53,497 nucleotides of DNA from Streptomyces sp. CBMA29 (GTDB taxonomy: Bacteria > Actinomycetota > Actinomycetes > Streptomycetales > Streptomycetaceae): NCBI RefSeq assembly GCF_014596445.1, contig NZ_MECL01000019.1, forward strand, positions 1 through 53,497. The letters run 5' to 3'. How positions within the stretch are numbered: position 1 is the first letter of the stretch; every line of letters begins with the position of its first letter. Made by a program: the position numbers and the translations under genes. Below the pieces are notes generated by a model. It was not told the origin of the DNA, ran no database searches, and was given only the letters and a program-made list of their open reading frames with translations. Shown piece after piece: positions 24,470-33,229 of the stretch.

Positions 24470-26659
24470 CTAGCTGGCGTCGGCCAGCGACAGGGTGTGG
24501 AGCCGCTCCGGGGGGCCGGGGCGGGCGTAGTACCAGCCCTGGCCGGTGTCGCAGCCGAGGGCGCGCAGATGGTCGGCCTGGGTGCGGGTCTCGACGCCTT
24601 CGACGGTGACGGTCAGGTTGAGGGCGTGGGCGAGGGAGACGATACCGCCGACGATCTTGAGATCGACGGGGTCGGCGGCGTGGCCGCGCATGCCGCGCGT
24701 GAAGGAGCGGTCGAGCTTGAGGACGCTGACGGGGAGCCAGCGCAGGGAGGACAGGTTGGAGTAGCCGGTGCCGAAGTCGTCGAGGGCGATGGAGACGCCG
24801 AGGTCGACTATCTGCCGCAGCGGCTTGAGGGTGTCCTCGTCGGCGCCGATCAGAGCGCTCTCCGTGACCTCAAGGCAGAGCGAGGCGGGGTCGAGGCCGG
24901 TGTCCTCCAGGACGCGGGAGACCTCCTGGACCAGCTCGGGGTGGTGCAACTGGATCGGTGAGAGGTTGACGTTGACCCGTGGCGGCGGGCCGCCGCCGAT
25001 GTGCTCGCTCTGCCAGGCGTACGCCTGGCGGGCGGCCCGCTCCAGGACCCAGCGGCCGAGGCCGACGATGTGTCCCGTGCTCTCGGCGAGCGGGATGAAC
25101 TGGTCGGGTCCGAGTATGCCGTGGGTGGGGTGGCACCAGCGCACCAGCGCTTCGGCACCGTGCACGGCGCCGTCGTCGAGGCCGACGAGCGGCTGGTACT
25201 CGATGAAGAACTCGTCGTGTTCCAGGGCGCTCGGGAGCTGGTTGGTCAGGCCGTGCCGGGTGATGGCGCGGGCGTCGGCGACCGGGTCGGCGACCTCGTA
25301 CCGGTTGCCGCCCTGTTCCTTGGCGCGGTACATCGTGATGTCGGCGCTGCGCAGGACGTCGGCGGCGATCCGGGACTCGACGGGGCCGTGGACGATGCCG
25401 ATGCTGCCGTGGACGGGCAGTTCGCGGCCGTCGAGCAGGACCGGGGCGGACAGCGCGTCCAGGATGCGTTCGGCGAGCGCGGTGACCGCGGCGAGGCTCG
25501 GCGGGTCGGTGTAGAGGGCGACGAATTCGTCGCCGCCGATCCTGGCGACGAGCTGGTCGGGCGAGGTGACGCAGGACTGGAGGCGTTCGGCGACGGCGAC
25601 GAGGAGCTGGTCGCCCACCGCGTGGCCGAGGCTGTCGTTGACGGCCTTGAAGCCGTCGAGGTCGAGGTAGCAGACGCCGATGCGGCTGGTGCCGTTGGCG
25701 GGGTCGGCGTCGAGCGCGACGTCGAGGCGTTCGAAGAACAGGGCGCGGTTGGGCAGTCCGGTGAGCGCGTCGTGGGTCGCCTGGTGGCGCAGCCGGCGCA
25801 GCAGTCCGCGCCGTTCCGTGACGTCCTCGACGAGCGCGAGCTGGTACTGCGGGCGGCCAGTGGCGTCGCGCAGCAGGGACGCCCGTACGTTGGCCCACAA
25901 GATGGTGCCGTCGACCCGCTGGTAGGCGCGCTCGACGTCGTACGTGTCGCGTTCGCCGCGTACCAGCTCGCCGTTGAGACGGCGGGTGCCGGTGCCGGTG
26001 CCGTCGTCCTTGTGCACCCACTCGGTGACATTGCGGCGCATGGTCAGGGATTCGCTGCCGAACATCCGGGTCATCGCGTCGTTGACCTCGAGGACTTCCC
26101 CGTCGAGGTCGGCGATCCCGATGCCGAGGGCGGCGCCCTCGAAGACGGCGCGGAAGCGGGCCTCGCTGGCGGCCAGGGCGCCCTCGGCGTCGCGCTGGGC
26201 GTCCAGGGCGGCCCGGATGATGGACTCCTGCTCGCGCAGGGTGCGTTCGCGCAGGGCCCGCGAGAAGCCGACGGCGACCGCGTGCTGGAGGCGTGAGCAG
26301 CGGGCCCGGCATTCGTCGGTGTCGAGGCCGGGTCCCGGCGGGCAGTACAGGACGAGGTAGGCGTCGATGACGCCGAGGATGCTGGGCAGCGCCTCGGGGT
26401 CGGTGCAGTGCGCGGCGACCAGGGCGGTGCCGACCTCTGCGGCCGGGCGGGGGTCGAACGGGCGGCCCCTGAGAGTGTCGCTCAGCACGCGGGTGAGCGG
26501 CAGCAGGTGGTCCTCGAACTCGGCGCGGGTCATCGAGGTGACCGTGACCGGGTAGATGGCGCGTGCCCAGATGGCGGCGAATCTGCGCAGATTGTCGCCG
26601 GGGCGTGCGTCGGGCGCTTGCGCTCCCTCGTTTCCGGCCGCGGCCGGGAGCGCGGTCAC
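24470..26659 (-). CDS. PAS-GGDEF-EAL protein (c-di-GMP synthesis/degradation)
   Basis: A 729-residue cytosolic protein. Residues 1-160 are an uncharacterised helical region ending in a coiled-coil-like stretch. Residues about 165-285 form a PAS domain, GGDEF 290-455 and EAL 470-725. The GGDEF signature is intact (IGGDEF, 374-379), but the Arg of the RxxD inhibitory site is missing. The EAL domain has GAEALVRW (Glu504), NVNLSP, LEVTES, LDDFGTGYSNLSSL, KLDRSF and TVEGVET, so phosphodiesterase activity is likely. Its GTG start overlaps the stop of the upstream methyltransferase gene as GTGA. In Streptomyces c-di-GMP blocks sporulation through BldD; this enzyme may affect that pool. Confidence 0.95.
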   Translation of the reverse strand: MTALPAAAGNEGAQAPDARPGDNLRRFAAIWARAIYPVTVTSMTRAEFEDHLLPLTRVLSDTLRGRPFDPRPAAEVGTALVAAHCTDPEALPSILGVIDAYLVLYCPPGPGLDTDECRARCSRLQHAVAVGFSRALRERTLREQESIIRAALDAQRDAEGALAASEARFRAVFEGAALGIGIADLDGEVLEVNDAMTRMFGSESLTMRRNVTEWVHKDDGTGTGTRRLNGELVRGERDTYDVERAYQRVDGTILWANVRASLLRDATGRPQYQLALVEDVTERRGLLRRLRHQATHDALTGLPNRALFFERLDVALDADPANGTSRIGVCYLDLDGFKAVNDSLGHAVGDQLLVAVAERLQSCVTSPDQLVARIGGDEFVALYTDPPSLAAVTALAERILDALSAPVLLDGRELPVHGSIGIVHGPVESRIAADVLRSADITMYRAKEQGGNRYEVADPVADARAITRHGLTNQLPSALEHDEFFIEYQPLVGLDDGAVHGAEALVRWCHPTHGILGPDQFIPLAESTGHIVGLGRWVLERAARQAYAWQSEHIGGGPPPRVNVNLSPIQLHHPELVQEVSRVLEDTGLDPASLCLEVTESALIGADEDTLKPLRQIVDLGVSIALDDFGTGYSNLSSLRWLPVSVLKLDRSFTRGMRGHAADPVDLKIVGGIVSLAHALNLTVTVEGVETRTQADHLRALGCDTGQGWYYARPGPPERLHTLSLADAS

Positions 26660-27516
26660 GCTTTCAGCCCCACACCGGCGAGACCGTGGAGTACGGCGGG
26701 GTCGTCGTCGTCGCTGAGCGGCGCCTCGGGGCGCCAGTGCGGCAGCGGGACGACGCCGGGCTCGACGAGTTCGAAGCCGTCGAAGAAGCGTTCCACCTCT
26801 TCTTTGGTGCGCATGATCAGCGGGGTGGCGGTGCGCTGGTAGACGGCCTGGACGCCGCGCTGTCCTGAGGGGACGGGGCCGAACTGGAGGGTGGCGTGGG
26901 TGACGACCAGGACGCTGCCGGGGGCCAGCGCGTCGCGCAGAGCGGCGACGACCTCGTTCGGATTGTCGGCGTCGGACAGGAAGTGCAGGACGGCGACGAG
27001 CAGCAGGCCCATGGGGCGGTCGAAGTCCAGCAGCCGCTTGGTCTCGGGGTTGTCCAGGACCGAGCCGGGGTCGCGGAGGTCGGCGGCGGCGATGGTCGCC
27101 TTGTCGTTGCCCTCCAGGACGGCGCGGCTGTGGGCGACGGCGACCGGGTCGTTGTCGACGTACACCACGTGGGCGTCGGGGTTCGCCCGCTGCACCACCT
27201 CGTGCACGTTGCCGAAGGTGGGGATGCCGGAGCCGATGTCGAGGAACTGGTCGATGCCGCGGTCCATCGCGAAGCGCACGGCGCGGTGCATGACCGCCCG
27301 GTTGGCCTGGCCGATCTTGGGCGCCCCCGGCATGGCCCGCATGGCCAGCCGCGCCGCCTCCCGGTCCACCTCGAAGTTGTGCGAGCCACCGAGGAAGTAG
27401 TCGTAGATCCGGGACACGCTGGGCACCGTCAGGTCGATGCCCTGCGGGGCCCAGGAAGGACGGTCGGTCACGGTTGCTGTCTCCAGGTCATCGGGCTCAA
27501 CGGGCGCGTCGCACAC
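26656..27516 (-). CDS. SAM-dependent methyltransferase-like protein (DUF574 type)
   Basis: A 286-residue protein of the large actinobacterial DUF574 (SCO-type) family of predicted methyltransferases. The family opening is clear: IDLTVPSVSRIYDYFLGGSHNFEVDREAA. FLDIGSGIPT is the SAM-binding motif I, and VVYVDNDPVAVAHSR follows with the ribose-binding acidic residue. PMGLLLVAVLHFLSDADNP and VPLPHWRPE are typical later motifs. The substrate is unknown for the whole family. Streptomyces has many copies, often beside regulators. Here the stop codon overlaps the start of the PAS-GGDEF-EAL gene (GTGA), which ties this member to c-di-GMP turnover. Confidence 0.93.
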   Translation of the reverse strand: MCDAPVEPDDLETATVTDRPSWAPQGIDLTVPSVSRIYDYFLGGSHNFEVDREAARLAMRAMPGAPKIGQANRAVMHRAVRFAMDRGIDQFLDIGSGIPTFGNVHEVVQRANPDAHVVYVDNDPVAVAHSRAVLEGNDKATIAAADLRDPGSVLDNPETKRLLDFDRPMGLLLVAVLHFLSDADNPNEVVAALRDALAPGSVLVVTHATLQFGPVPSGQRGVQAVYQRTATPLIMRTKEEVERFFDGFELVEPGVVPLPHWRPEAPLSDDDDPAVLHGLAGVGLKA

Positions 27517-27824
27517 GGTGGTTCGGCCGACGGGCGCGCACCTGTCTACCCTGCGAGGCTACTGATCACGTGTTCGGAGTGAAACACGCGACCGGAGATC
27601 CAGGGTCCGTTTTCGGTCAACAACCACCAGCATGTGCATTTGCGAAAACGCGCAGATGCGGACTCGCGCACACACCAGCGCGGGTCCGCTGCCGGTGACG
27701 GCCGCGGACCCGCGATAGGTTTTCGGACAGCCTCAGACCAGTTCAGACCAGTTCGACCGACAGCGGTTCAGCGGCCTGTCCGGCCGCCGCCCCGGGTCGT
27801 CGGACGGTCACGGTCGGCGGCCGG
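27517..27824. other. Intergenic gap between methyltransferase promoter and chitinase end
   Basis: No gene. It contains a strong hairpin at 27679-27714 (next entry) and an imperfect repeat of TCAGACCAGT at 27733-27756. An imperfect palindrome GCATTTGCG/CGCGCAGATGC near 27635-27660 lies about 120-140 bases upstream of the methyltransferase start and may belong to its promoter. Confidence 0.5.
27679..27714 (-). terminator. Hairpin downstream of the chitinase gene
   Basis: Perfect 11-base stem CGCGGGTCCGC (27679-27689) with complement at 27704-27714. It is about 110 bases past the chitinase stop, so it would end that transcript. Confidence 0.6.
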
Positions 27825-29075
27825 TCAGCAGGCGCCCTCGTCCTGCCACACGCCCCACTCGCCGGTGGTGCCGGGCTCCTCGTTGGTGGTCCACCACTTG
27901 GCCTTCCACTTGTGCCCGTTGTGCGCCACCTCGTTGCCGCCGACGTAGACGGCGGAGGCGGCCCACTGGGCGACCGTGCAGGTGCCGCCGCCGGGCGGGG
28001 TGGTCGGCGGTGTGGTCGGCGGCGTCGTGGGCGGGTTGGTGGGAGGCGTGGCGCCCGCGAACTTCACCGAGTACTTGGCGAAGTCCCAGGAGTTCTGCGC
28101 CACGCTGCTGCACGTGCCCGAGGTGCTGCCGTTGTTGTCCGGCGGGCTGCACTGGCGGTCGCGGTTGAGCGACCAGAAGGTGAAGCGGCCCATGCCGTGG
28201 CTGGTCGCGTAGTCCAGCACGGTCTGGAAGTCGGCCTGGTAGAAGTACTCGCCGGTGTCGCTGCGGCCGTTCATGCCGGAGAAGCCCTCGTGGGCGTACG
28301 CGGTGGCGGTGTCCCAGCCGAAGGTGGTCTTCAGCAGGCCGTTGAAGGCGGTGAGCGCGCTGGTCTGCGACGCCGCCCCGTTGAAGCCGCCGTCGAACGG
28401 CATGATCGAGAAGTTGTTGGGGGTGAAGCCCTGCGACTTGGCCTCGTTGAGCATCTGCTGGCCGAACCAGCCGGTGCCCGCCGCGGTGCCCGCCGTGGTC
28501 ACCGAGATGAACAGGCCGGGGTTGTTCTGCTGGAGGATCTTGGCCGCGCCGATCTCGCGCGCGACGGCCGCGGTGTTCTCGTACTCCGGCTCCTCCAGGT
28601 CGAAGTCCATCGCCTTGAGCTGGTACTTGGTGACGACCTGCTGGTACGCGGCGGCCGTGGACGCGGCGTCGGAACACGCCTGGCCGAGCTTGGTGCCGCC
28701 GTAGCCGCCGATGGAGACGGACACGTCTCCGCCCTTGGCCCGGATCGCGGAGATCACGTTCGCCACCGCCGTGTCGGAGGACACCGCGCTGGTCCCGTCC
28801 CATGTGGGGCTGCACCCGCCGCCGTTGGGGGCGAGGATGAAGGCGAGCTGGAACGCCTTCAGGCCGGTCGCGTCCATGATGGCGGTCGCGCTCGGCGGGT
28901 TGTTGTCGTTGGGCATCAGATACGGGGCGGCGGCGTACCAGTTGTTGGTCAGGGCGTTCGTCGAGACCGTGGCTCCGCTGGCCTGACTTGGGCCGAGAGC
29001 GGCAACGGTGCCGAGCCCGGCCACGGCCAGGGCGACGGCGGCCACGCCCGAGCCGATTGCTTTGAGACGGTTCAC
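27825..29075 (-). CDS. Secreted GH18 chitinase with C-terminal chitin-binding domain
   Basis: A 416-residue secreted enzyme from GTG 29075, with AGGAGG 6 bases upstream. Residues 1-34 are a Sec signal peptide ending in SQASGA. The GH18 domain follows: VSVSIGGYGG as SxGG motif and LKAMDFDLEEPEY as the DxDxE catalytic motif with its glutamate acid. A Thr/Pro linker (NPPTTPPTTPPTTPP) joins a CBM5/12-type domain (CTVAQWAASAVYVGGNEVAHNGHKW, later WWTTNEEPGTTGEWGVW). The region upstream has dre-type operators, so DasR and N-acetylglucosamine control is likely. A separate C39-like secreted protein gene lies upstream on the same strand. Confidence 0.95.
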   Translation of the reverse strand: MNRLKAIGSGVAAVALAVAGLGTVAALGPSQASGATVSTNALTNNWYAAAPYLMPNDNNPPSATAIMDATGLKAFQLAFILAPNGGGCSPTWDGTSAVSSDTAVANVISAIRAKGGDVSVSIGGYGGTKLGQACSDAASTAAAYQQVVTKYQLKAMDFDLEEPEYENTAAVAREIGAAKILQQNNPGLFISVTTAGTAAGTGWFGQQMLNEAKSQGFTPNNFSIMPFDGGFNGAASQTSALTAFNGLLKTTFGWDTATAYAHEGFSGMNGRSDTGEYFYQADFQTVLDYATSHGMGRFTFWSLNRDRQCSPPDNNGSTSGTCSSVAQNSWDFAKYSVKFAGATPPTNPPTTPPTTPPTTPPGGGTCTVAQWAASAVYVGGNEVAHNGHKWKAKWWTTNEEPGTTGEWGVWQDEGAC

Positions 29076-29106
29076 GTCTAGCCTCCTGTGGGGGAACGTG
29101 GCAGAC

Positions 29107-29135
29107 AGAATCCTGCGGTGACGCGAACCCGTCAA
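29107..29135 (-). promoter_or_regulatory. Chitinase promoter
   Basis: On the minus strand TTGACG (29130-29135) and GATTCT (29107-29112) are spaced by 17 bases. The -35 box directly abuts the first operator repeat, as in other Streptomyces chitinase promoters. The predicted leader is about 25 bases. Confidence 0.6.
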
Positions 29136-29139
29136 TGGT

Positions 29140-29181
29140 TGGTCCAGACCTTTGGACTAAACCACGAATTGGTCTCTACCA
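29140..29181. promoter_or_regulatory. Triple dre-like operator (DasR type) of the chitinase gene
   Basis: TGGTCCAGACCT (29140-29151) is the classical 12-base chitinase direct-repeat sequence. TGGACTAAACCA (29153-29164) and TGGTCTCTACCA (29170-29181) each match the palindromic dre core TGGTCTAGACCA at 10 of 12 positions. They lie just upstream of the -35 box. Confidence 0.8.
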
Positions 29182-29277
29182 CTTCGAGTCCAATTCCCCA
29201 CGTGCGACGGCCTGTCCACCCCGAACGCACCCGGCCCCGCCCCGTCGCGTACGGGGAGCGGGGCCGGGCCGGAAACG

Positions 29278-29312
29278 GACGGTCGGTCGGTCGGACGGAC
29301 GGACAACCGGAC
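29278..29312. repeat. Tetranucleotide tandem repeat
   Basis: CGGT units followed by CGGA units (GGTCGGTCGGTCGGACGGAC), about eight in all, lie just past the stop of the C39-like gene. They can pair into a weak stem. Confidence 0.7.
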
Positions 29313-29337
29313 AGACAGCAGCCCGGCCGAAGGGATG

Positions 29338-30747
29338 TCAGACGATGCCGACCGCCGCCAGCGCGCGGCGCTGGCCGGGGCTCGGCTGCGCCGGGAAGTA
29401 GACGTAGGCGACACCGCCGGTGCCGCCGCTGACGCCGCCGGTGGCGTTGATCCGCTTGGTGCGGAGCCAGATGGTCTCGAACTGGGCGCGCTTGTAGATG
29501 TTGCGCACCGCGTCGTCGCTGGAGCTGGCCGGGTCGTTGGCGACGACGTCGCCGTCCGCGGTGAAGCCCGCGACGCACATCAGGTGGCCCGAGGTTCCGT
29601 ATCCCGCGCCGTCCAGTTCGGTGGCGAGGAAGGACTGCGAGGTGATGACGGGGATACCGGCCTTGATCAGCCGCTCGATGTCGTCGAGCGAGTGCAGCCG
29701 GGTGATGACGCCCTGGAGGTCCTTGTACGTGGCCGCGTAGGCCGCGTTGAAGGGCCAGTTGCCGCATCCCTCGTACTGGTAGTCGTACGTGTAGCGGGCG
29801 CCCTGGTCGACCTGGGGGTCGGCGTAGGCGGGGTTCACCCAGGCCAGGTCGGCGGCCGTGGGGCCGCGGCCCCAGTATTCGATGACCATCGTCGAGGAGG
29901 TCGGGCTGCACCAGGCTTCGCCGCCGTTGTCGTACTCCGGGTACTCGCCCTTGTGGATGTTCTGCGAGTAGCGCGGCACCGGGAGTTCGACGCCCTTGGC
30001 CACGCCCGGCACCGACGCCGGGACGGTGAAGCGGTCCGGGATGTTGGACGCCATCGCGCCGAGCCGCCACACGGTGGGCGTGGCGTGGCTGCCGGGCTTG
30101 CGGAAGAGCGTCAGCCGCAGCCGGTACGAGGCCAGCAGCGGGCCCGCGGTGGTGTCGTCGATGGAGAAGGTGTCGGTCCAGATGCTGCTCTTGCCGTCGG
30201 TCTGGTCGTCCACCGAGGTACGGCGGATGTCCTCGGGACCGTCGCCCGCGGTCCACCGGCCCATGACGTACGCCGGGGTCGCGGTGCCGTCGGTGTACGT
30301 GCCGAGCAGTTCGATCTGGATCCAGGTGCCGGCCGGGGTGTGCGCGTTCCAGGACGCGATCAGCTCGCTGGCGGGGTGCGGCACCCGGCGGACCGGCGAG
30401 GTCCAGGTGGCCGACTCCCACGTGGCGGTGGTGCCGGTGTGCGGGTCGGTGTAGTCGAGCGTGCCGGTGGCGCGGCCGATGACCACGCCGGGCCGGCGGC
30501 CGGGCAGCGGCAGCGTGCCGTGGTGGGCGCCGAACAGCCAGTCGGGCAGCGAGGTCCAGCCGTGGTAGTCGACGGGGGCGGCGTCGGGCGTGCCGCCGCC
30601 TCCCTGGTGTCGCGCGGCGTCGGGAACGGCCGCGCCGGAGGTGGTGGCCGGGGCGGCGGAGGCGGACTGCGCGGACGCGGTCGCGGTGGCCGCGGCCGCC
30701 GCGAGCGCGGCGGTCAGTACGGCACGCCGGGGCGCGGGTCTGGTCAT
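29338..30747 (-). CDS. Secreted C39-like (papain-fold) peptidase
   Basis: A 469-residue exported protein. Residues 1-32 are a signal peptide with a twin arginine (APRRAVLTAALAA) and an SASA cleavage region, so the Tat route is possible. Residues about 55-240 look like a beta-rich, carbohydrate- or wall-binding domain (WTSLPDWLFGAHHG, WIQIELLGTY). Residues 250-469 form a C39_2 papain-like domain: Cys in EAWCSPTSS, His in TSGHLMCVAGF and Asp in VVANDPASSSDD give the triad. Substrate is unknown. GAGGGGAA stands before the ATG. A dre-like site lies 127 bases upstream, suggesting co-control with the chitinase. Confidence 0.88.
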   Translation of the reverse strand: MTRPAPRRAVLTAALAAAAATATASAQSASAAPATTSGAAVPDAARHQGGGGTPDAAPVDYHGWTSLPDWLFGAHHGTLPLPGRRPGVVIGRATGTLDYTDPHTGTTATWESATWTSPVRRVPHPASELIASWNAHTPAGTWIQIELLGTYTDGTATPAYVMGRWTAGDGPEDIRRTSVDDQTDGKSSIWTDTFSIDDTTAGPLLASYRLRLTLFRKPGSHATPTVWRLGAMASNIPDRFTVPASVPGVAKGVELPVPRYSQNIHKGEYPEYDNGGEAWCSPTSSTMVIEYWGRGPTAADLAWVNPAYADPQVDQGARYTYDYQYEGCGNWPFNAAYAATYKDLQGVITRLHSLDDIERLIKAGIPVITSQSFLATELDGAGYGTSGHLMCVAGFTADGDVVANDPASSSDDAVRNIYKRAQFETIWLRTKRINATGGVSGGTGGVAYVYFPAQPSPGQRRALAAVGIV

Positions 30748-30873
30748 GGCGGTGTTCCCCTCGATGTGATCGGGAATTCCTGTCCGCTCCTACGGGTGCA
30801 TGACAGGTGGCCCCAACTATCGTCGTTCACCGGCCGTTTCCACCAGGGTTTCCGACCGCGCGCCGGGAACAAT

Positions 30874-30889
30874 ATTGGACTGGACCACT
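30874..30889. promoter_or_regulatory. Single dre-like site upstream of the C39-like gene
   Basis: On the minus strand AGTGGTCCAGTCCAAT matches the DasR dre consensus AGTGGTCTAGACCACT at 13 of 16 positions. It lies between the M24 peptidase stop (30895) and the C39-like start (30747). Confidence 0.5.
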
Positions 30890-30894
30890 GGCAC

Positions 30895-32037
30895 TCAACA
30901 GGGAAGAACCACCAGGTCACGCCCTGTCAGATTGAGCCGCTCGCCACCGCTTTCCGTACAGACGGCAATATCCTCGATGCGTGCGCCAAACGTGTCGGGC
31001 AGATAGATGCCCGGTTCCACGGAGAACGCCATTCCCGGTTCGAGGGGGCGTTTGCTGCCCGCCACGATGTACGGCTCCTCGTGGGTGTCCAGGCCGATGC
31101 CGTGTCCGGTGCGGTGGATGAAGTGCTCGCCGTAGCCCGCGTCGGTGATGATGTCCCGGCCGACGGCGTCCAGTTCCTCCGCGGTGACACCGGGCCGTAC
31201 CGCCGCGGTCTGCGCGGTCTGGGCGCGCAACAGCACGTCGTACAGCTCGCGGAAGGCGGCGGGCGGCTCGCCCACGGCGTAGGTACGGGTGGAGTCCGAG
31301 CAGTAGCCCTCCGCGGTGGTGCCGCCGATGTCGATCACCACCGGGTCGCCCGCCCTGATCACCCGGTCCGACACCTCGTGGTGCGGGCTCGCGCCGTTCG
31401 GCCCCGACCCGACGATCACGAAGTCGACCCGCTCGTGGCCCGCTTCGATGATGGCGTCCGCGATGTCCTTGGCGACCTCGCGCTCGGTGCGGCCGGGCAC
31501 CAGCCACTCACCGATCCTGCGGTGCACCCGGTCGATCGCCCCGCCCGCGCGGCGCAGCGCGGCGATCTCCGCCGGGGTCTTGCGCATCCGCAGCTCCGCC
31601 AGCACGTCACCGGCGAGGACGGCCTCGGCGTCCGGCAGCGCGGCCCGGAAGGCGAGCAGCTTCTCGGCCCACATGTGGTTGTCGACGGCGAAGCGGGCCA
31701 TCCCGGCGGGCAGCCGCCGGGCGATCAGCGCGTACGCGTCGTCCGTCTCGTCGAACCCGACGATCTCGATGCCGAGCCCGCCGGCGGGCGACGCCTGGGC
31801 TGCGGGCTTCTCCAGCCGCGGCACCACCAGGAAGGGCTCGCCCTCCACCGGCACCACCAGGCACGTCAGCCGCTCCAGCGGCAGCGCCTGATACCCGGTG
31901 AGATAGCGCAGGTCCGCGCCGGGCGCCACCAGCAGGGCCTGGACGCCCGCCGTTTCGGCCTCGGTACACGCCCTCGTCAGGCGCTCGGAGGTGTACAGCA
32001 CGGATGCGGCTGCGCCGCCGCTCTCGGAGTGGGTCAC
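30895..32037 (-). CDS. M24-family aminopeptidase P/prolidase-like metallopeptidase
   Basis: A 380-residue pita-bread peptidase from GTG 32037 (VTHSESGGAAASVLYTSERL). The N-terminal creatinase-like domain covers residues 1-150 (VAPGADLRYLTGYQAL). The catalytic domain has all five metal ligands: Asp in VVIDIGG, Asp in YCSDSTRTY, His in HRTGHGIGLDTHE, Glu in FSVEPGIYL and Glu in RIEDIAV. It probably cleaves X-Pro bonds in peptides inside the cell. The gene diverges from the uridine-kinase-like gene, with 145 bases between starts. Confidence 0.94.
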   Translation of the reverse strand: MTHSESGGAAASVLYTSERLTRACTEAETAGVQALLVAPGADLRYLTGYQALPLERLTCLVVPVEGEPFLVVPRLEKPAAQASPAGGLGIEIVGFDETDDAYALIARRLPAGMARFAVDNHMWAEKLLAFRAALPDAEAVLAGDVLAELRMRKTPAEIAALRRAGGAIDRVHRRIGEWLVPGRTEREVAKDIADAIIEAGHERVDFVIVGSGPNGASPHHEVSDRVIRAGDPVVIDIGGTTAEGYCSDSTRTYAVGEPPAAFRELYDVLLRAQTAQTAAVRPGVTAEELDAVGRDIITDAGYGEHFIHRTGHGIGLDTHEEPYIVAGSKRPLEPGMAFSVEPGIYLPDTFGARIEDIAVCTESGGERLNLTGRDLVVLPC

Positions 32038-32182
32038 CTTCGCACCGTACCGCCCACCCGGCCGGCGGGAGCGCGGGACCGCCGGCCCACCGACCGGCCC
32101 GGCACGGACCCGCGGCCGACCTGCACGGACCACCGGCGCGCGGACACGCGACAGGGCGCGGGCCCACCGTAAGGTCAGGTGG

Positions 32183-32782
32183 GTGAACGGACTGACGGTA
32201 CGGGAGCTGGGGCGGCTGCTCGACGGGGCGGAGCCGTCCTGCGGGCGGACGCGGCTGATCGCCGTGGACGGGCACGCGGGCTCGGGCAAGAGCACGCTGG
32301 CCGGGCGGCTGGCGGCGGAACTGGGCGGCGCGCCCGTCGTCCATCTGGACGACCTGGCCACGCACGAGGAGCCGTTCGAGTGGACCGGCCGCCTGGCCGA
32401 ACAGGTGCTGACGCCGCTGAGCGAGGGAAGGGCCGCCCGGCACCAGGTGTACGACTGGACCGCGCGCCGTTTCGCGGGCGAGCGGGAGATCCCGGCCGCG
32501 CCGGTCGTGCTGCTGGACGGCGTCGGCAGCGGGCGGCGGGCGCTGCGCCCGTATCTGGCGTTGCTGCTGTGGCTGGAGGTGGACCCGGCGACCGCGCGCC
32601 AGCGCGGACTGCTGCGCGACGGACCGGAACTGGCGCATTTCTGGACCGGCTGGTCCCGCGCGGAGGACACGCATTTCGCCGCGGATCCGTCCCGCCCCTT
32701 CGCCGACCTTCTGGTGCGCCAGACCGACGACGCCGGCGGCTGCCGGGCCGTCCCGAACCCCGCCCGTGATCACCGGGAGTGA
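32183..32782 (+). CDS. Uridine-kinase-like P-loop protein with intact Walker A
   Basis: A 199-residue predicted nucleoside-type kinase from GTG 32183 (VNGLTVRELGRLL), with AAGGTCAGG upstream. RLIAVDGHAGSGKSTLAGRLAAEL is the opening strand with a complete Walker A (GHAGSGKST). VVHLDDLATHEEPFEW follows, with the acidic residues expected near the substrate. APVVLLDGVGSGRRAL corresponds to Walker B. An Arg-rich lid (TARQRGLLRDG) is present. It lacks the length of true uridine kinases; the real substrate may differ. It is the functional-looking counterpart of the P-loop-less protein at 3912-4601. Confidence 0.88.
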   Translation: MNGLTVRELGRLLDGAEPSCGRTRLIAVDGHAGSGKSTLAGRLAAELGGAPVVHLDDLATHEEPFEWTGRLAEQVLTPLSEGRAARHQVYDWTARRFAGEREIPAAPVVLLDGVGSGRRALRPYLALLLWLEVDPATARQRGLLRDGPELAHFWTGWSRAEDTHFAADPSRPFADLLVRQTDDAGGCRAVPNPARDHRE

Positions 32783-33229
32783 CGGCTCGGCGGCAGCCCG
32801 CCGCCACTCCCCCGCCGCCGGACACACGTCCGTCAACACCGCTTGACCGGCCGGGTATCCAGCACTTACGTTTTCAACAAGCGGCCGGAGACGGCCGTCG
32901 ACAAGACGCGGAGCCCCCGGTTGTTCCCCCGTGACCGGGGGCTCTGCCCTGTCTCCGGGCCGGAATCGGCCCGTCGAGAGCCGGTTTTTCTCACTCACGG
33001 TCACCGCCCGACGGCCGTACGTCGGGGCCGCGTTCCCCGCGCTCGCGCGGATTCACGCTGTCCCGCAGGTCACGGCACCCTACGGCCCGCGGGACATCGC
33101 GGGTACGATGCGAAAAGGGCGGACCGGCAGCCGGGGGTGGACTGTCGCCTGCCCCAACTCCCGCCCGGTGCGCACGGGTTGGGACAGCGGGCGACAGTGC
33201 GGCGCGGGGGAACGATTGGTGGGGACTTG
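32783..33229. other. Intergenic gap upstream of the AAA ATPase gene
   Basis: No gene. A hairpin AGCCCCCGG/CCGGGGGCT spans 32912-32943 and may terminate the kinase-like transcript. A promoter-like pair TTGACC (about 32844) and TTACGT lies 17 bases apart, upstream of the hairpin. TACGAT near 33104 is a possible -10 box of the ATPase gene. Confidence 0.4.
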
